Below are positions 33,150 to 42,923 of a stretch of 52,123 nt of DNA, piece by piece. Location of the stretch: assembly GCA_035760665.1 (NCBI GenBank), contig DASTSN010000032.1, positions 1 to 52,123 on the forward strand, given 5' to 3'. Source of the DNA: DASTSN01 sp035760665 (lineage in GTDB: Bacteria; Bacteroidota; Bacteroidia; Chitinophagales; Chitinophagaceae). The notes below the pieces were generated by a model. The model did not search any database and was not told the DNA's origin. It was given only the letters and a program-made list of their open reading frames with translations. Position 1 is the first letter of the stretch, and every line of letters begins with the position of its first letter. A program made the position numbers and the translations under genes.

Positions 33150-33510
33150 GGTCTGTGGATCATTTAGCGTGGTAGATGCGGCGCTTCGTAACAAGCACAA
33201 ACAAGACTGGTTTTTAAAAAATTGTGATTGATAAAACTGCGGTAATTCGGCCTGATGTAATTTACAAATTCTATGATAAATTGTAACGTATGTATAAGCC
33301 TGGTTTTTTCATATGGAAAAGAAAGAAAAAAGGTTGGTAAGATAGCTTGTCTTATACCTCTAAAATTCAAATATTGTAATTGCAAGTGCGGGTAAAAGCG
33401 CCGCCGGATGGATAAAAATAGTATGCATCCTCTTGAACTGCAACACACGCAAAGCCAATCTTGTTTCAAAAATTTACAGTACTTTCCCCCTTTATAGTTT
33501 TTGCACCCGC
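33150..33510. other. Divergent intergenic region upstream of regulator and transporter
   Basis: 361 AT-rich bases lie between the Crp/Fnr regulator (minus) and the NRAMP-family gene (plus). An irregular -7-like box (TA-N3-TTTTG, 33495-33503) lies 7 bases before the transporter ATG. No gene is convincing. Confidence 0.45.
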
Positions 33511-34770
33511 ATGAATGCTCCAGGACGATTTGTATACCGGCTAAAAAATTTCTGGCTGAAGCTGGGCCCCGGGCTGATTACCGGTGCCAGCGATGATGAC
33601 CCCTCCGGCATTGCCACTTACTCCCAGGCAGGCGCCCGTTTTGGTCCCAAACTGCTCTGGAGTGCTGTTGTCACACTGCCCCTGATGGTGGCCATGCAGG
33701 CCATGTGTGCACGTATCGGTCTGGTCACCAACAGCGGCCTGATGGCAACTATTAAAAAGTATTATCCCAGGTATGTCATGTACCTCATCTTGCTAGTAAG
33801 CTTTCCCACAATCACCATCAATATCGGTGCCGATATTGCAGGCATGGGTGCGGTAGCGCACCTGCTGGCACCACGGGTGCCCGCTTCTGTATTTTCCATC
33901 CTGTTTACCGTGTTGCTCATTTACACAATCGTGATGTGGAGCTACCGCCGCATTGCCACGGTTTTAAAGTGGCTGTGCATTACCCTGTTCACTTACCTGC
34001 TGATACCGTTTTTTACCAGCACTCACTGGCGCGCCGCCTTGCGGGATACGTTTTTGCCAGCCCTTGAATGGAACCGCGATTACCTGCTGGCACTGGTAGG
34101 CATCCTGGGAACCACTATTTCGCCCTATCTCTTTTTTTGGCAAGCCTCCATGGAGGTGGAGGAGCAGCTGGAGAAAAAACTGATCGTGGATAAAAAGAGC
34201 GTGGAAGATATGGAAACGGATGTGCGGGGAGGTATGTTCTTCAGCAACCTGGTATTTTATTTTATTGTGTTGACAACGGGTACGGTTTTGTATGGAGCAG
34301 GCGTGCATGGTATCAACACGGTGCAGGACGCAGCCGAAGCCCTGCGTCCGCTGGCCGGTGAGATGGCCTATGCACTTTTTGCAGTGGGTGTGCTGGGCAC
34401 GGGCTTCCTGGCCATACCTGTGCTGGGTGGATCGCTTAGTTATATGCTGGCAGAGGCGTTTAACTGGCAGGAAGGAATGAATAAAAAATTTTACGAGGCC
34501 AGGGGCTTTTATATCACGCTGATTGTATCACTCAGCATCGGGCTGCTGATCTTATTTACACCCATTACGGCAGTGCAGGCGCTGATCTATTCGGCTGTAT
34601 TGTACGGGCTGGTGGCGCCGGTCATCATCGGTATCATCTTGCATATTTGTAATAACAAAAAGATTATGGGTGAGTATACCAATACTGTATGGGCTAATAT
34701 TTGGGGCATACTCACGTTGGTAGTTATGAGTGCCGCTGCTATTGCTTTGCTTTATTTTTTATTTTTTTAA
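33511..34770 (+). CDS. NRAMP-family divalent metal transporter, atypical motifs
   Basis: This 419-residue integral membrane protein has about 11 helices in the NRAMP order. The first-helix motif is DDDPSG (D28-G33) in place of the classical DPGN, and the sixth-helix segment GILGTTISPYLFF has S204 where most NRAMPs have the metal-binding methionine. These changes match a divergent NRAMP branch related to magnesium-transporting NRMTs, so Mg or another hard cation may be moved instead of Mn or Fe. The ORF is open from 33433, but the ATG at 33511 (MNAPGRF) gives family length. It is divergent from a Crp/Fnr regulator. Confidence 0.88.
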   Translation: MNAPGRFVYRLKNFWLKLGPGLITGASDDDPSGIATYSQAGARFGPKLLWSAVVTLPLMVAMQAMCARIGLVTNSGLMATIKKYYPRYVMYLILLVSFPTITINIGADIAGMGAVAHLLAPRVPASVFSILFTVLLIYTIVMWSYRRIATVLKWLCITLFTYLLIPFFTSTHWRAALRDTFLPALEWNRDYLLALVGILGTTISPYLFFWQASMEVEEQLEKKLIVDKKSVEDMETDVRGGMFFSNLVFYFIVLTTGTVLYGAGVHGINTVQDAAEALRPLAGEMAYALFAVGVLGTGFLAIPVLGGSLSYMLAEAFNWQEGMNKKFYEARGFYITLIVSLSIGLLILFTPITAVQALIYSAVLYGLVAPVIIGIILHICNNKKIMGEYTNTVWANIWGILTLVVMSAAAIALLYFLFF

Positions 34771-34801
34771 AAAACTGCCGGGAGTGAAAAGGAAATCATT
34801 T

Positions 34802-35368
34802 TCAAACCGGATCTTCATGAACGTATTTGTTTTCAACTGCAGGGGTGAGGGGCAGGTTTTTTTTCATCATAATATCCGTTTGTTCATCATCGCCCAGTTT
34901 AAAAATATGCTTGTCAAACCCGACGAATCCGTTTTTCTTGTAAAATTGAATCGCTTTGCTGTTTTGCTCCCAAACGCCTAACCACACATAGCCGGCATTT
35001 TGCTGTTTCGCTCTCTGCAGGGCTTTCTCTAAAAGTAATTGCCCCACTTTTTTTCCATGATAAGCTGTTACTACATAAATCCGTTCAATTTCAAGAGACT
35101 GTTCGTCCTGTAAGACTGTTTGAGAAGTACCCGTATTTATTTTTAAATAGCCAATGACCTGACCACCGCTACAGGCAAAATAGAATTCAGCATTTTTATC
35201 CTTCAGCTCGGCAGACAGTTTCGCTAACGAGAGGTTTTCTGCCAGGTACTTTTTCATATTCGCAGCTGTATTTTGAGCTGAAAAGGTTTCGTAAAAAGTT
35301 TGCCGGCTGATTTTTTGCAGCTCTTCTGCATCAGCTAACGTTACGGTTTTGATGTCTATCTGTTGCAT
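34802..35368 (-). CDS. GNAT-family N-acetyltransferase
   Basis: This 188-residue protein is one GNAT domain: IKTVTLADAEELQKISRQTF at the start, LEIERIYVVTAYHGKKVGQLLLEKAL (split here as IERIYVV and YHGKKVGQLLLEKAL) with the acetyl-CoA loop, and GVWEQNSKAIQFYKKNGF near residues 138-155. It resembles PaiA-like spermine/spermidine or protein N-acetyltransferases. The acceptor is unknown. It converges on the NRAMP-family gene with 31 bases between stops. Confidence 0.9.
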   Translation of the reverse strand: MQQIDIKTVTLADAEELQKISRQTFYETFSAQNTAANMKKYLAENLSLAKLSAELKDKNAEFYFACSGGQVIGYLKINTGTSQTVLQDEQSLEIERIYVVTAYHGKKVGQLLLEKALQRAKQQNAGYVWLGVWEQNSKAIQFYKKNGFVGFDKHIFKLGDDEQTDIMMKKNLPLTPAVENKYVHEDPV

Positions 35369-35631
35369 GATGAATTTAGGTAAGCTGATGGGAATGTTGA
35401 GACTCTTAATTTGTTTCTATTCTGATGATTGAAGCGGTAACTGAGCCGCCGCCACTATTGAGTAAAATTAACATGTTTGGTTCAGCGGTGTTGCTTTTTT
35501 TTGTGTTATGAAAGCCAACATAAACAGCCTTCTTTTTATTTTTATAGTGGTTAATCAAACAGGGATCATCGCAAAAAAAATATCATACGGGTTCGGGGTT
35601 CTTTTTTATCTTACGTTAATAATTGTTGATT

Positions 35632-38079
35632 ATGCGGATTATTCCCTTTGTCGTTACTTCTTTACTCACGCTGGCGCTGGTTTTTGTACTTAACAGGCGC
35701 TGGGGTTCTGTCCCTGCAATGGGCGATTTTCTGAGTCCTCAAACAGGTTTTTGGCAAAATGCTGAACCTACCAATACCGACTTTAACGCCAACCTGCATT
35801 TCTCTGGCCTCAAAGGGAAGGTAAGCGTGTATTTTGATGAGCGGTTGGTTCCGCATGTATTCGCCGATAATGATGAAGATCTGTATTTCGTGCAGGGCTA
35901 TTTGCATGCAAAATTCAGGTTGTGGCAGATGGAGTTCCAGACGCTTGCTGCTTCCGGACGGGTGAGTGAAGTGCTGGGCAAGGATCCGCGCTTTATCAAC
36001 TACGACCGCGAAACACGCCGCCTGGGTATGGTGTATGCTGCCGAAAATGCACTGCAGGCTATGGAAGCCAACCCGGTTTCAAAAATGTATGCCGATGCAT
36101 ATACAGCTGGTGTGAATGCGTACATCGAATCACTTACCGATGCCAGCCTGCCCATCGAATACAAATTACTCGGCTATAAACCCGAGCGCTGGACCAATCT
36201 CAAGTGTTGTCTTTTCCTGAAACAAATGAGCCGGACGCTTGCCGGTGAAGGCTATGCGAAAGACCTGGACTACAGTGATGAACACCGGTTTTTTTCACTC
36301 AATGAATTAAAATTACTATACCCGCAGGTGGCAGATTCACTGGAGCCTATTGTACCGAAAGGAACTGCTTTTGATCCGCCGGGCATTGTGCCGGTGAAAC
36401 CCGCCACGGCCGACTCACTGTATTTTGGTAAAACAGATTCAGTTGGCGTTACCAGGTACGCCACGCATGACCCGAATGACGGTAGCAATAACTGGGCAGT
36501 TAGCGGTAAAAAAACCAGCAGTGGTCATCCCATTCTCTGCAATGATCCACACCTTGAGCTGTCATTCCCATCCATCTGGTACGAGATGCAATTGAATTCG
36601 CCCACCGTCAATGTATATGGGGCTACTTTTCCCGGTTCGCCCAATGTAATTATTGGATACAACGATAGTGTGGCCTTTGGGTTCACCAATGCCGAACGGG
36701 ATGTAATGGATTTTTATGATATAAAGTTTAAAGACGATACCAAAACCGCTTATTGGTACAATGGGCAGTGGGTACCAACGAAGCTGCGCATTGAAGAAAT
36801 CAAGGTAAAAGACAGCGCACCGGTTTACGATACGGTGGCTTATACGGAGGCTTTTGGCCCTGTGATGTATGATAAAAGTTTTTCCAATGAACTTTCACAG
36901 GGTAAGGCTATTGCCTGTCGCTGGGTGGCGCATGATTCCTCCAACGAGGGACTGATGTGGTATTACCTCGACAGGGCAAAAAATTATAACGATTACTACC
37001 AGGCGATCCAGTTGTTTCAGTGCCCCGGCCAGAATATGCTGTTTGCCAGTAAAAGCGGTGACATAGCACTATGGCAGCAGGCTAAATTTCCTGCCCGCTG
37101 GTACGGGCAGGGCTTGATGCTGATGCCGGGTGAAGACAGCAGTTATCAATGGCAGGGGTATATTCCGCAAAATGAAAACCCGCATGTCATTAACCCGGAA
37201 CGAGGCTTTATTGAAAGTGCTAACCAGCGGCCGGTAGATTCCAGTTATCCTTACTTTATACCCGGGGAATACCTGACAGCTAGGGGTGTTTCAATAACCC
37301 GTCAACTGGAGGCCATGCAAAACATTACTCCACAAGATATGATGCAGTTGCAAAACAACTATTATAATGTAACGGCGGAAGATGCCCGACCTGTATTACT
37401 GAAATACATAAAAGGGGATCAGCTGAGCCCTGCTGCCAAAAAATACCTTGATGTATTCCGCAACTGGAATTTAGAAGCCGGACCGGGAGAAACTGGTCAA
37501 ACTATTTACCAGTCATGGTGGGATACATTGAAAAAAGTTGTGTACCGCGATGAACTGGAACGTACCGGCAACGAGCCCGTATGGCCGAATGATCAAACCT
37601 TGCTTGAAGCTATGCTTCGCGATTCAGTATACCAATTTGCCGACAATATTAATACAACCAAGAAAGAAACCTGGGCTGACGACATCACGATGGCATTGCA
37701 AAAAGCGGCGCCGGAACTGATGAGTGAGGAAGCTGCCGGAAAACTGGATTGGGTGAAACATAAAGATTCCCGGATTTATCATTTACTAAAAACCATCTTG
37801 CCGTTTTCCAAAAGTATTCCGGTAGGTGGCTGGGGAAATGTTATCAATGCCACTACAAAAAGCCATGGGCCCAGTTGGCGTATGATTGTTCACCTGGATG
37901 TGTTGACGGAAGCATACGGTGTTTATCCCGGCGGGCAAAGTGGTAATCCCGGCAGTAAATACTACGATGATTTTGTAGACACATGGGCAAATGGAAAATA
38001 TTATACCCTTTGGATGATGAAGCGGTCTGATGCCACAGATCCGAAAGTGAAATGGACGATGACCTTTGATAAAGGTTGA
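35632..38079 (+). CDS. S45 penicillin acylase-family Ntn hydrolase
   Basis: This 815-residue protein has an N-terminal membrane or signal segment (RIIPFVVTSLLTLALVFVL). It is an Ntn amidohydrolase precursor: the alpha chain spans ~55-270, and cleavage before S285 in DGSNNWAVSG would expose the catalytic serine, followed by the beta chain with HLELSFPSIWYEM and IIGYNDSVAFGFTN. Relatives cleave acyl amides such as penicillin side chains or acyl-homoserine lactones; the substrate here is unknown. The ATG at 35632 is chosen over the TTG at 35623. It is followed 58 bases later by a small membrane protein. Confidence 0.93.
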   Translation: MRIIPFVVTSLLTLALVFVLNRRWGSVPAMGDFLSPQTGFWQNAEPTNTDFNANLHFSGLKGKVSVYFDERLVPHVFADNDEDLYFVQGYLHAKFRLWQMEFQTLAASGRVSEVLGKDPRFINYDRETRRLGMVYAAENALQAMEANPVSKMYADAYTAGVNAYIESLTDASLPIEYKLLGYKPERWTNLKCCLFLKQMSRTLAGEGYAKDLDYSDEHRFFSLNELKLLYPQVADSLEPIVPKGTAFDPPGIVPVKPATADSLYFGKTDSVGVTRYATHDPNDGSNNWAVSGKKTSSGHPILCNDPHLELSFPSIWYEMQLNSPTVNVYGATFPGSPNVIIGYNDSVAFGFTNAERDVMDFYDIKFKDDTKTAYWYNGQWVPTKLRIEEIKVKDSAPVYDTVAYTEAFGPVMYDKSFSNELSQGKAIACRWVAHDSSNEGLMWYYLDRAKNYNDYYQAIQLFQCPGQNMLFASKSGDIALWQQAKFPARWYGQGLMLMPGEDSSYQWQGYIPQNENPHVINPERGFIESANQRPVDSSYPYFIPGEYLTARGVSITRQLEAMQNITPQDMMQLQNNYYNVTAEDARPVLLKYIKGDQLSPAAKKYLDVFRNWNLEAGPGETGQTIYQSWWDTLKKVVYRDELERTGNEPVWPNDQTLLEAMLRDSVYQFADNINTTKKETWADDITMALQKAAPELMSEEAAGKLDWVKHKDSRIYHLLKTILPFSKSIPVGGWGNVINATTKSHGPSWRMIVHLDVLTEAYGVYPGGQSGNPGSKYYDDFVDTWANGKYYTLWMMKRSDATDPKVKWTMTFDKG

Positions 38080-38137
38080 TAAGTTACTACCTAAAAGAGT
38101 CGACGTTTTATTGATAAATTACTTTAAGCATAACGGT

Positions 38138-38482
38138 ATGAAAATTTTACTCTCTATTATACTCACTGCATTATTGGCTTTCATCGGTGGCTTGTATTTG
38201 CCCTGGTGGAGTTTGGCAGTTGCAGCGTTTCTCGTGGCAGTGCTGGTGCATCAGTCACCGGCAAAAGCATTTGTTGGTGGTTTTGCTGCACTGTTTTTGC
38301 TCTGGGGTGGCCTGGCCTGGTGGATAGACATGAAAAACCAGGGGCTTCTGTCAAAAAAAATCGCAGCAATATTACCGCTTGGGGGCGATACTGTTTTACT
38401 GATCCTGGTAACGGCCCTCGTGGCCGGACTGGTTGCCGGCTTAGCGGCTCTTAGCGGCAGTTTTTTGCGGGCTGGTAAATAG
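38138..38482 (+). CDS. Small four-helix membrane protein, unknown
   Basis: This 114-residue protein is nearly all hydrophobic, with about four helices (ILLSIILTALLAFIGGLYL, split from WWSLAVAAFLVAVLV, FVGGFAALFLLWGGLAWW and VLLILVTALVAGLVAGLAAL). No conserved functional motif is evident. The ATG at 38138 is chosen because the preceding residues in the longer frame (from 38066) overlap the S45 gene. Position suggests co-transcription with the acylase gene; function unknown. Confidence 0.75.
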   Translation: MKILLSIILTALLAFIGGLYLPWWSLAVAAFLVAVLVHQSPAKAFVGGFAALFLLWGGLAWWIDMKNQGLLSKKIAAILPLGGDTVLLILVTALVAGLVAGLAALSGSFLRAGK

Positions 38483-38550
38483 TGACGGTAAAATATTTAC
38501 TTGCCATTTCATGTCCTGGTAGTTGCTGCTGCAATCAATTTTTTCTGCTG

Positions 38551-38558
38551 TACCTTTG
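38551..38558 (+). promoter_or_regulatory. -7 box upstream of trhO
   Basis: TACCTTTG is a full TAnnTTTG match 65 bases before the trhO ATG, giving a leader of about 60 bases. No -33 TTTG is at the normal spacing. Confidence 0.5.
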
Positions 38559-38623
38559 CAACGGTTTAAGAATTTTGCCCGGCATGCAACCGGGGTTCTT
38601 TACCAGAACTAAAATTCAGCATA

Positions 38624-39667
38624 ATGGCAGTATTACACAACCGTATCTCCCGCCGGGAGTTAAAAGAACGTATTCAAAACGACCCCACCCCGCGTACCAC
38701 GATTTCCTTTTATCGCTATTTTCCCATTGACCAGCCCGGCCAGTTTAGGGATGAGTTGTACCTGCGCCTGCAGGAATTGGGCGTTCTAGGACGGATTTAT
38801 ATCGCACAAGAAGGAATTAACGCACAGATCAGTGTGCCAACGGCCAACCTCGAGGTATTCAAGAACTACCTGGATTCCATTTCCGGTATGGAAAATTTAC
38901 GGTTAAACATTGCCGTTGACGACGACGGTAAATCGTTTTACGTACTGGACATTAAGGTAAGAAAGCAAATTGTGGCGGATGGTATCCAGGATCCTCGCTT
39001 TGACATGCGCAATAAAGGACGGTATGTTGATGCACTACAATTTAATGAGTTGGTAAAAGATCCCGGCACGATTATCATTGACATGCGCAATCATTATGAA
39101 TACGAGGTGGGGCATTTTCAAAATGCCATCGAAGTACCCAGCGATACTTTTCGGGAACAACTGCCCATGGCTGTTGACATGATGCAGGAACACCGGGATA
39201 AAAATATTATTATGTATTGCACCGGCGGGATTCGTTGCGAGAAAGCCAGTGCCTGGATGCTGCATAACGGATTTAAAAATGTTTTTCACCTCGAAGGCGG
39301 CATTATTAACTATGCCCGGCAGGTGAAAGCGCAGGGACTTGATAATAAATTTATCGGGAAAAATTTTGTGTTTGACGAACGCCTGGGCGAACGGATTACC
39401 GCTGATGTGATTGCCAAATGTCACCAATGCGGAAAACCTGCCGATACGCATGTCAATTGTGTCAACGACGGTTGCCACCTTCTGTTTATCCAGTGCGATG
39501 AGTGCCGAGATAAATATGAAGGTTGTTGCAGTGCAGAATGCCAGGAAATTATTCACTTACCCGCGGAAGAGCAAAAAAAGCGAAGAGCCGGACTAGATAA
39601 GGGCCGTAATATTTTCAATAAATCAAAAGCCCGGCGAAGCTCTGTGCTGAAACAAGAAAATAGCTGA
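38624..39667 (+). CDS. trhO: tRNA uridine-34 hydroxylase TrhO (rhodanese family)
   Basis: TrhO (YceA/YbfQ) hydroxylates U34 of certain tRNAs using O2. The 347-residue protein has an N-terminal ferredoxin-like domain (residues ~25-115: FYRYFPIDQPGQFRDEL, IYIAQEGINAQIS), a rhodanese domain (~130-240) with active-site C199 in YCTGGIRCEK and C205, and a C-terminal Cys-rich part (CHQCGKP, CDECRDKYEGCCSAEC) that may bind zinc. Family length and motif order match. It is preceded by a -7 box and appears to stand alone. Confidence 0.95.
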   Translation: MAVLHNRISRRELKERIQNDPTPRTTISFYRYFPIDQPGQFRDELYLRLQELGVLGRIYIAQEGINAQISVPTANLEVFKNYLDSISGMENLRLNIAVDDDGKSFYVLDIKVRKQIVADGIQDPRFDMRNKGRYVDALQFNELVKDPGTIIIDMRNHYEYEVGHFQNAIEVPSDTFREQLPMAVDMMQEHRDKNIIMYCTGGIRCEKASAWMLHNGFKNVFHLEGGIINYARQVKAQGLDNKFIGKNFVFDERLGERITADVIAKCHQCGKPADTHVNCVNDGCHLLFIQCDECRDKYEGCCSAECQEIIHLPAEEQKKRRAGLDKGRNIFNKSKARRSSVLKQENS

Positions 39668-39877
39668 TTACGAGCTATTTGTACAATATTACATAACCTT
39701 TTTCGTTTGTAAACCATTGTGCTCAGGAAAGACGGCCTTGGCGTTTGGAAGAGAAATCTGCCCTGGTTGTTTTGTCGTATGTACTAAAGTTCACCTTACC
39801 TGTTCCTGTGAAAATCATAGCACCCTTTTAATCTGTATCCTGGTGGAAAACTGATTCCGAACCAATGTTTTCGTACC

Positions 39878-41239
39878 ATGAATACTATTTCTATCGCAGT
39901 ACCCAAGGCGTTCAATCGCATTAAAACTATTGGCTGCACAACGGCGCTCAATGATTACGAAAAAAGAAAACTGGGCGTTTTTAACCTGCTAAATTTTTTT
40001 GGCATTGTTACCGGTCTTTTCATACCGTTAGCAGGGCTGGCCGGCAATCAACCTTTGCCTCCACTGGCCTGGATTGTCGCTGGTTCTCCATTTTTTATTG
40101 GCATTACGGTTTTGTGCTGTAATTACCGCCAACGTTACGAAACAGGCAGGGTTATCTACTTTACATTGTATCCAGCCGTTACCAGCCTTGTTTATGCGGC
40201 AAATCTTGATGTAGGCATCGAACTTTTCTTTATTCTTTATGGGGTGCTGTCGGTGTTTTTTCTGCAACGAACGGTAAATATTGTTTTTTCGTTTTGTTTT
40301 TCGGTGGTTTGCTACCTGGCAGTAGCCGTTTTTCATGGCGGGTATGCCTATCGCCTGCAGGAGCATTTCTTTCTGTTTTTTGTCTTTAACCAGGTGCTGG
40401 CAATTGTTTTCATATTCGCCGGGCTATTTATGATTAAAAGTGAAAATACCGGGTACCAGCGTGATATTATTCACAAGAACAATGAACTTGAAAAGCAGAA
40501 AATTGAAATTGCCAGCAAAGCCGCACAACTTGAAAAGCAGGCCGGCGAACTGCAAGAACTGGATGCGCTAAAAAATAAATTGTTTTCTGTAATCGCTCAC
40601 GATCTGAAAACGCCTATGTACGCCTTAAAAAACCTGTTTCAGAATGTGCAGAAATACGATTTGCCCGGCGAAGAAATAAAGGTAATGCTGCCTGACATTG
40701 TTACCGACCTTAATTATACCACCGGTCTAATGGAAAACCTGCTTCAGTGGGCAAAAAGCCAGATGAAAGCCAGTGCCGTTAACCGGGAATTAATTGACAT
40801 CTCGCATATTGTCAGAGAAGTAATGCAGCTGCTGCGCTTACAGGCTGAATCAAAAAAGATATACCTGGAAGCCAAAGTAGATACACCGGTATTTGTGCAT
40901 GCTGATAAGGACATGGTTAACCTGGTCCTGCGAAATCTTTTATCAAACGCCATCAAATTCACGCCTGAAAAAGGCTCAATCGTTATCGGCGCCACAAATA
41001 GCAGTTCTTTCGTAGAAGTATATGTGCAGGATAGTGGTACGGGTATCAGTTCTGAGGCGTTGCAAAAAATCAATGCCAGCGATTACTACACAACAAAAGG
41101 CACAGCCAATGAATCCGGCACGGGCCTGGGGTTGATGCTCTGCAAAGAGTTCCTGGCAAAGAATGGCGGAAAAATGTTTGTGGAAAGCGAACCCGGGAAA
41201 GGCAGCATCTTCTCATTCATACTTCCTGGCAGTAATTAA
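39878..41239 (+). CDS. Membrane sensor histidine kinase (7TM type), copy 1
   Basis: This 453-residue protein has about six membrane helices (residues ~38-185), a coiled-coil linker (~195-232) and a kinase core: H-box VIAHDLKTPMYAL with H241, N-box NLLSNAIKF, G-box DSGTGI and GTGLGL. There is no PAS, HAMP or receiver domain and no response regulator nearby, so it is an orphan kinase with unknown signal. It is a clear paralogue of the next gene; both share the membrane region (YEKRKL/YDKRKL, FNLLNF) and the kinase core (NLFQNVQ, LPGEEIK, ESGTGLGL). TGTTTTCG lies 4 bases before the ATG and may be its -7 box. The final lobe has YYTTKGTANESG rather than a typical F-box. Confidence 0.92.
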   Translation: MNTISIAVPKAFNRIKTIGCTTALNDYEKRKLGVFNLLNFFGIVTGLFIPLAGLAGNQPLPPLAWIVAGSPFFIGITVLCCNYRQRYETGRVIYFTLYPAVTSLVYAANLDVGIELFFILYGVLSVFFLQRTVNIVFSFCFSVVCYLAVAVFHGGYAYRLQEHFFLFFVFNQVLAIVFIFAGLFMIKSENTGYQRDIIHKNNELEKQKIEIASKAAQLEKQAGELQELDALKNKLFSVIAHDLKTPMYALKNLFQNVQKYDLPGEEIKVMLPDIVTDLNYTTGLMENLLQWAKSQMKASAVNRELIDISHIVREVMQLLRLQAESKKIYLEAKVDTPVFVHADKDMVNLVLRNLLSNAIKFTPEKGSIVIGATNSSSFVEVYVQDSGTGISSEALQKINASDYYTTKGTANESGTGLGLMLCKEFLAKNGGKMFVESEPGKGSIFSFILPGSN

Positions 41240-41320
41240 AGAAATGTGGATAAGCCAGCAGCTTAATTCATTCCTGATCAATCTTTATTATTTGTAAATA
41301 ATTGATTTTCGATTAATTAG

Positions 41321-41351
41321 TTTGAAAGTCTCATTTATTTGATTATTTTTG
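41321..41351 (+). promoter_or_regulatory. Promoter for the second histidine kinase gene
   Basis: TTTG at 41321-41324 and TATTTTTG at 41344-41351 are 19 bases apart, a full match to TTTG-N19-TAnnTTTG. The predicted leader is about 34 bases. Confidence 0.8.
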
Positions 41352-41388
41352 TCCACATCCTAATCCTTTATCCTAACTGATAATTACT

Positions 41389-42906
41389 ATGCGTTTTTCA
41401 CAACAACGATTCATGTTTCAGCCTGCCAAACTTAAGCCTGTTAAGGCTGAAGTATCCCGGCATGCAGGACTTAGGATACAGGATGACGTTGCAAAGCCAC
41501 CCCGCTGGGCAAGACTAAATTACTTCGCTGGTCAGCTTCAGCTTAAATCACTGACTTTCCTTGCTGCAGTTAAAGCAATTGGAACAATCGGGTTGCAAAA
41601 CGAGTATGACAAAAGAAAGCTGCGCATCTTTAACCTGCTTAACTTTTTGTGCCTGGTTGCCGGTATCATAGTGCCGCTGGTTGGATTACTGGGCGATCAT
41701 CAATTACCAACTACTGCCTGGATAATCGCGTTTGCACCCGCAATGGTGAGCATTCTAGTCTTAATGCTCAATTACTATCACCGCTATGAAGCCGGTATGG
41801 TTACTTATTTCGTTTTGTACCCTGTGATCACCAGCTTTGTGTACCTGAACGGGATTAATCTTGGCGTGGATTTGTTTTTTATCCTTTACGGGATTCTATC
41901 AGTATTTTTCATTCCCCGCATCAGCGATATGCTGTTTTCCATCGGACTGTCAATGATCAGTTATTTTATGCTTTCGGTGGTGCTGAAACATTATAATTAC
42001 AAACTGGAGTCGGTCAATTTCGGATTGTATTTGTTTAACCAGGGATTAGCCATCTGTTTTATTTTTTATGGACTATTCCTTGTGAAAAAAGAAAATACTG
42101 GTTACGAAACGCTTTTGCTGAACAAGAATAAAGAACTTCAGGAAATCAATGCACTGATTGAAAAGCAAAAGGCAGAAACAGCACAAAAGGCCCAGTTGCT
42201 TGAACAGCAAACCCTGCAATTAAAAGAACTGAATACTTTAAAGAACAAACTCTTCTCCGTTGTATCGCATGATATGAAGGCCCCGATGTATGCTTTGCGC
42301 AACTTGTTTCAAAATGTGCAACAGCTGGATTTGCCCGGCGAAGAGATCAAGGAGATGCTGCCCGAAGTGGTAAACGATCTCAATTATACCACAGACCTGA
42401 TGGAAAACCTGTTGCAATGGGCCAAGACCCAAATGCAGGCTAGCACAGTGCATGCACAGGAATTTGACATAGCAGAAACAATTAAAGATGTGCTTCGCCC
42501 ATTGGGGCTATCGGCTAAGGCCAAACAAATCCAGGTTGTACACCAACTCACCAAAGCGATCTATGTATATGCAGACAGGGACATGATCAACCTGGTGCTT
42601 CGCAACCTGATCTCAAATGCCATCAAATTCACGCCGGCATCCGGCTCCATTTTTATACACGTTCAAACCCATTCCGATCACGTGGAAGTCTTTATTAAAG
42701 ATACCGGCATCGGTATCGACAGTGAAGAAGCGGGACATTTATTTAATAATTTCTATACCAATACTGGTACGGCCAATGAGTCAGGTACTGGCCTGGGTCT
42801 TATTCTCTGTAAAGAGTTTCTTGCTAAAAATGGAGGTTCGATCAATGTACAAAGCGAAAAAGGAAAAGGCAGCACTTTTTCTTTCACGCTGCCAGTAATC
42901 ATTTAA
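41389..42906 (+). CDS. Membrane sensor histidine kinase (7TM type), copy 2
   Basis: This 505-residue kinase resembles the previous gene throughout, with a ~45-residue basic N-terminal extension that has no counterpart in copy 1. Membrane helices cover residues ~78-232, the coiled-coil linker ~240-285, and the kinase core H-box VVSHDMKAPMYAL (H294), N-box NLISNAIKF, G1 DTGIGI and G2 GTGLGL. It has its own canonical promoter, and 149 bases separate it from copy 1, so the two can be expressed independently. Like its paralogue it has no receiver domain or adjacent response regulator. The likely history is a tandem duplication followed by N-terminal divergence. Signal unknown. Confidence 0.92.
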   Translation: MRFSQQRFMFQPAKLKPVKAEVSRHAGLRIQDDVAKPPRWARLNYFAGQLQLKSLTFLAAVKAIGTIGLQNEYDKRKLRIFNLLNFLCLVAGIIVPLVGLLGDHQLPTTAWIIAFAPAMVSILVLMLNYYHRYEAGMVTYFVLYPVITSFVYLNGINLGVDLFFILYGILSVFFIPRISDMLFSIGLSMISYFMLSVVLKHYNYKLESVNFGLYLFNQGLAICFIFYGLFLVKKENTGYETLLLNKNKELQEINALIEKQKAETAQKAQLLEQQTLQLKELNTLKNKLFSVVSHDMKAPMYALRNLFQNVQQLDLPGEEIKEMLPEVVNDLNYTTDLMENLLQWAKTQMQASTVHAQEFDIAETIKDVLRPLGLSAKAKQIQVVHQLTKAIYVYADRDMINLVLRNLISNAIKFTPASGSIFIHVQTHSDHVEVFIKDTGIGIDSEEAGHLFNNFYTNTGTANESGTGLGLILCKEFLAKNGGSINVQSEKGKGSTFSFTLPVII

Positions 42907-42923
42907 ACTTCTTCATTCCCTTT

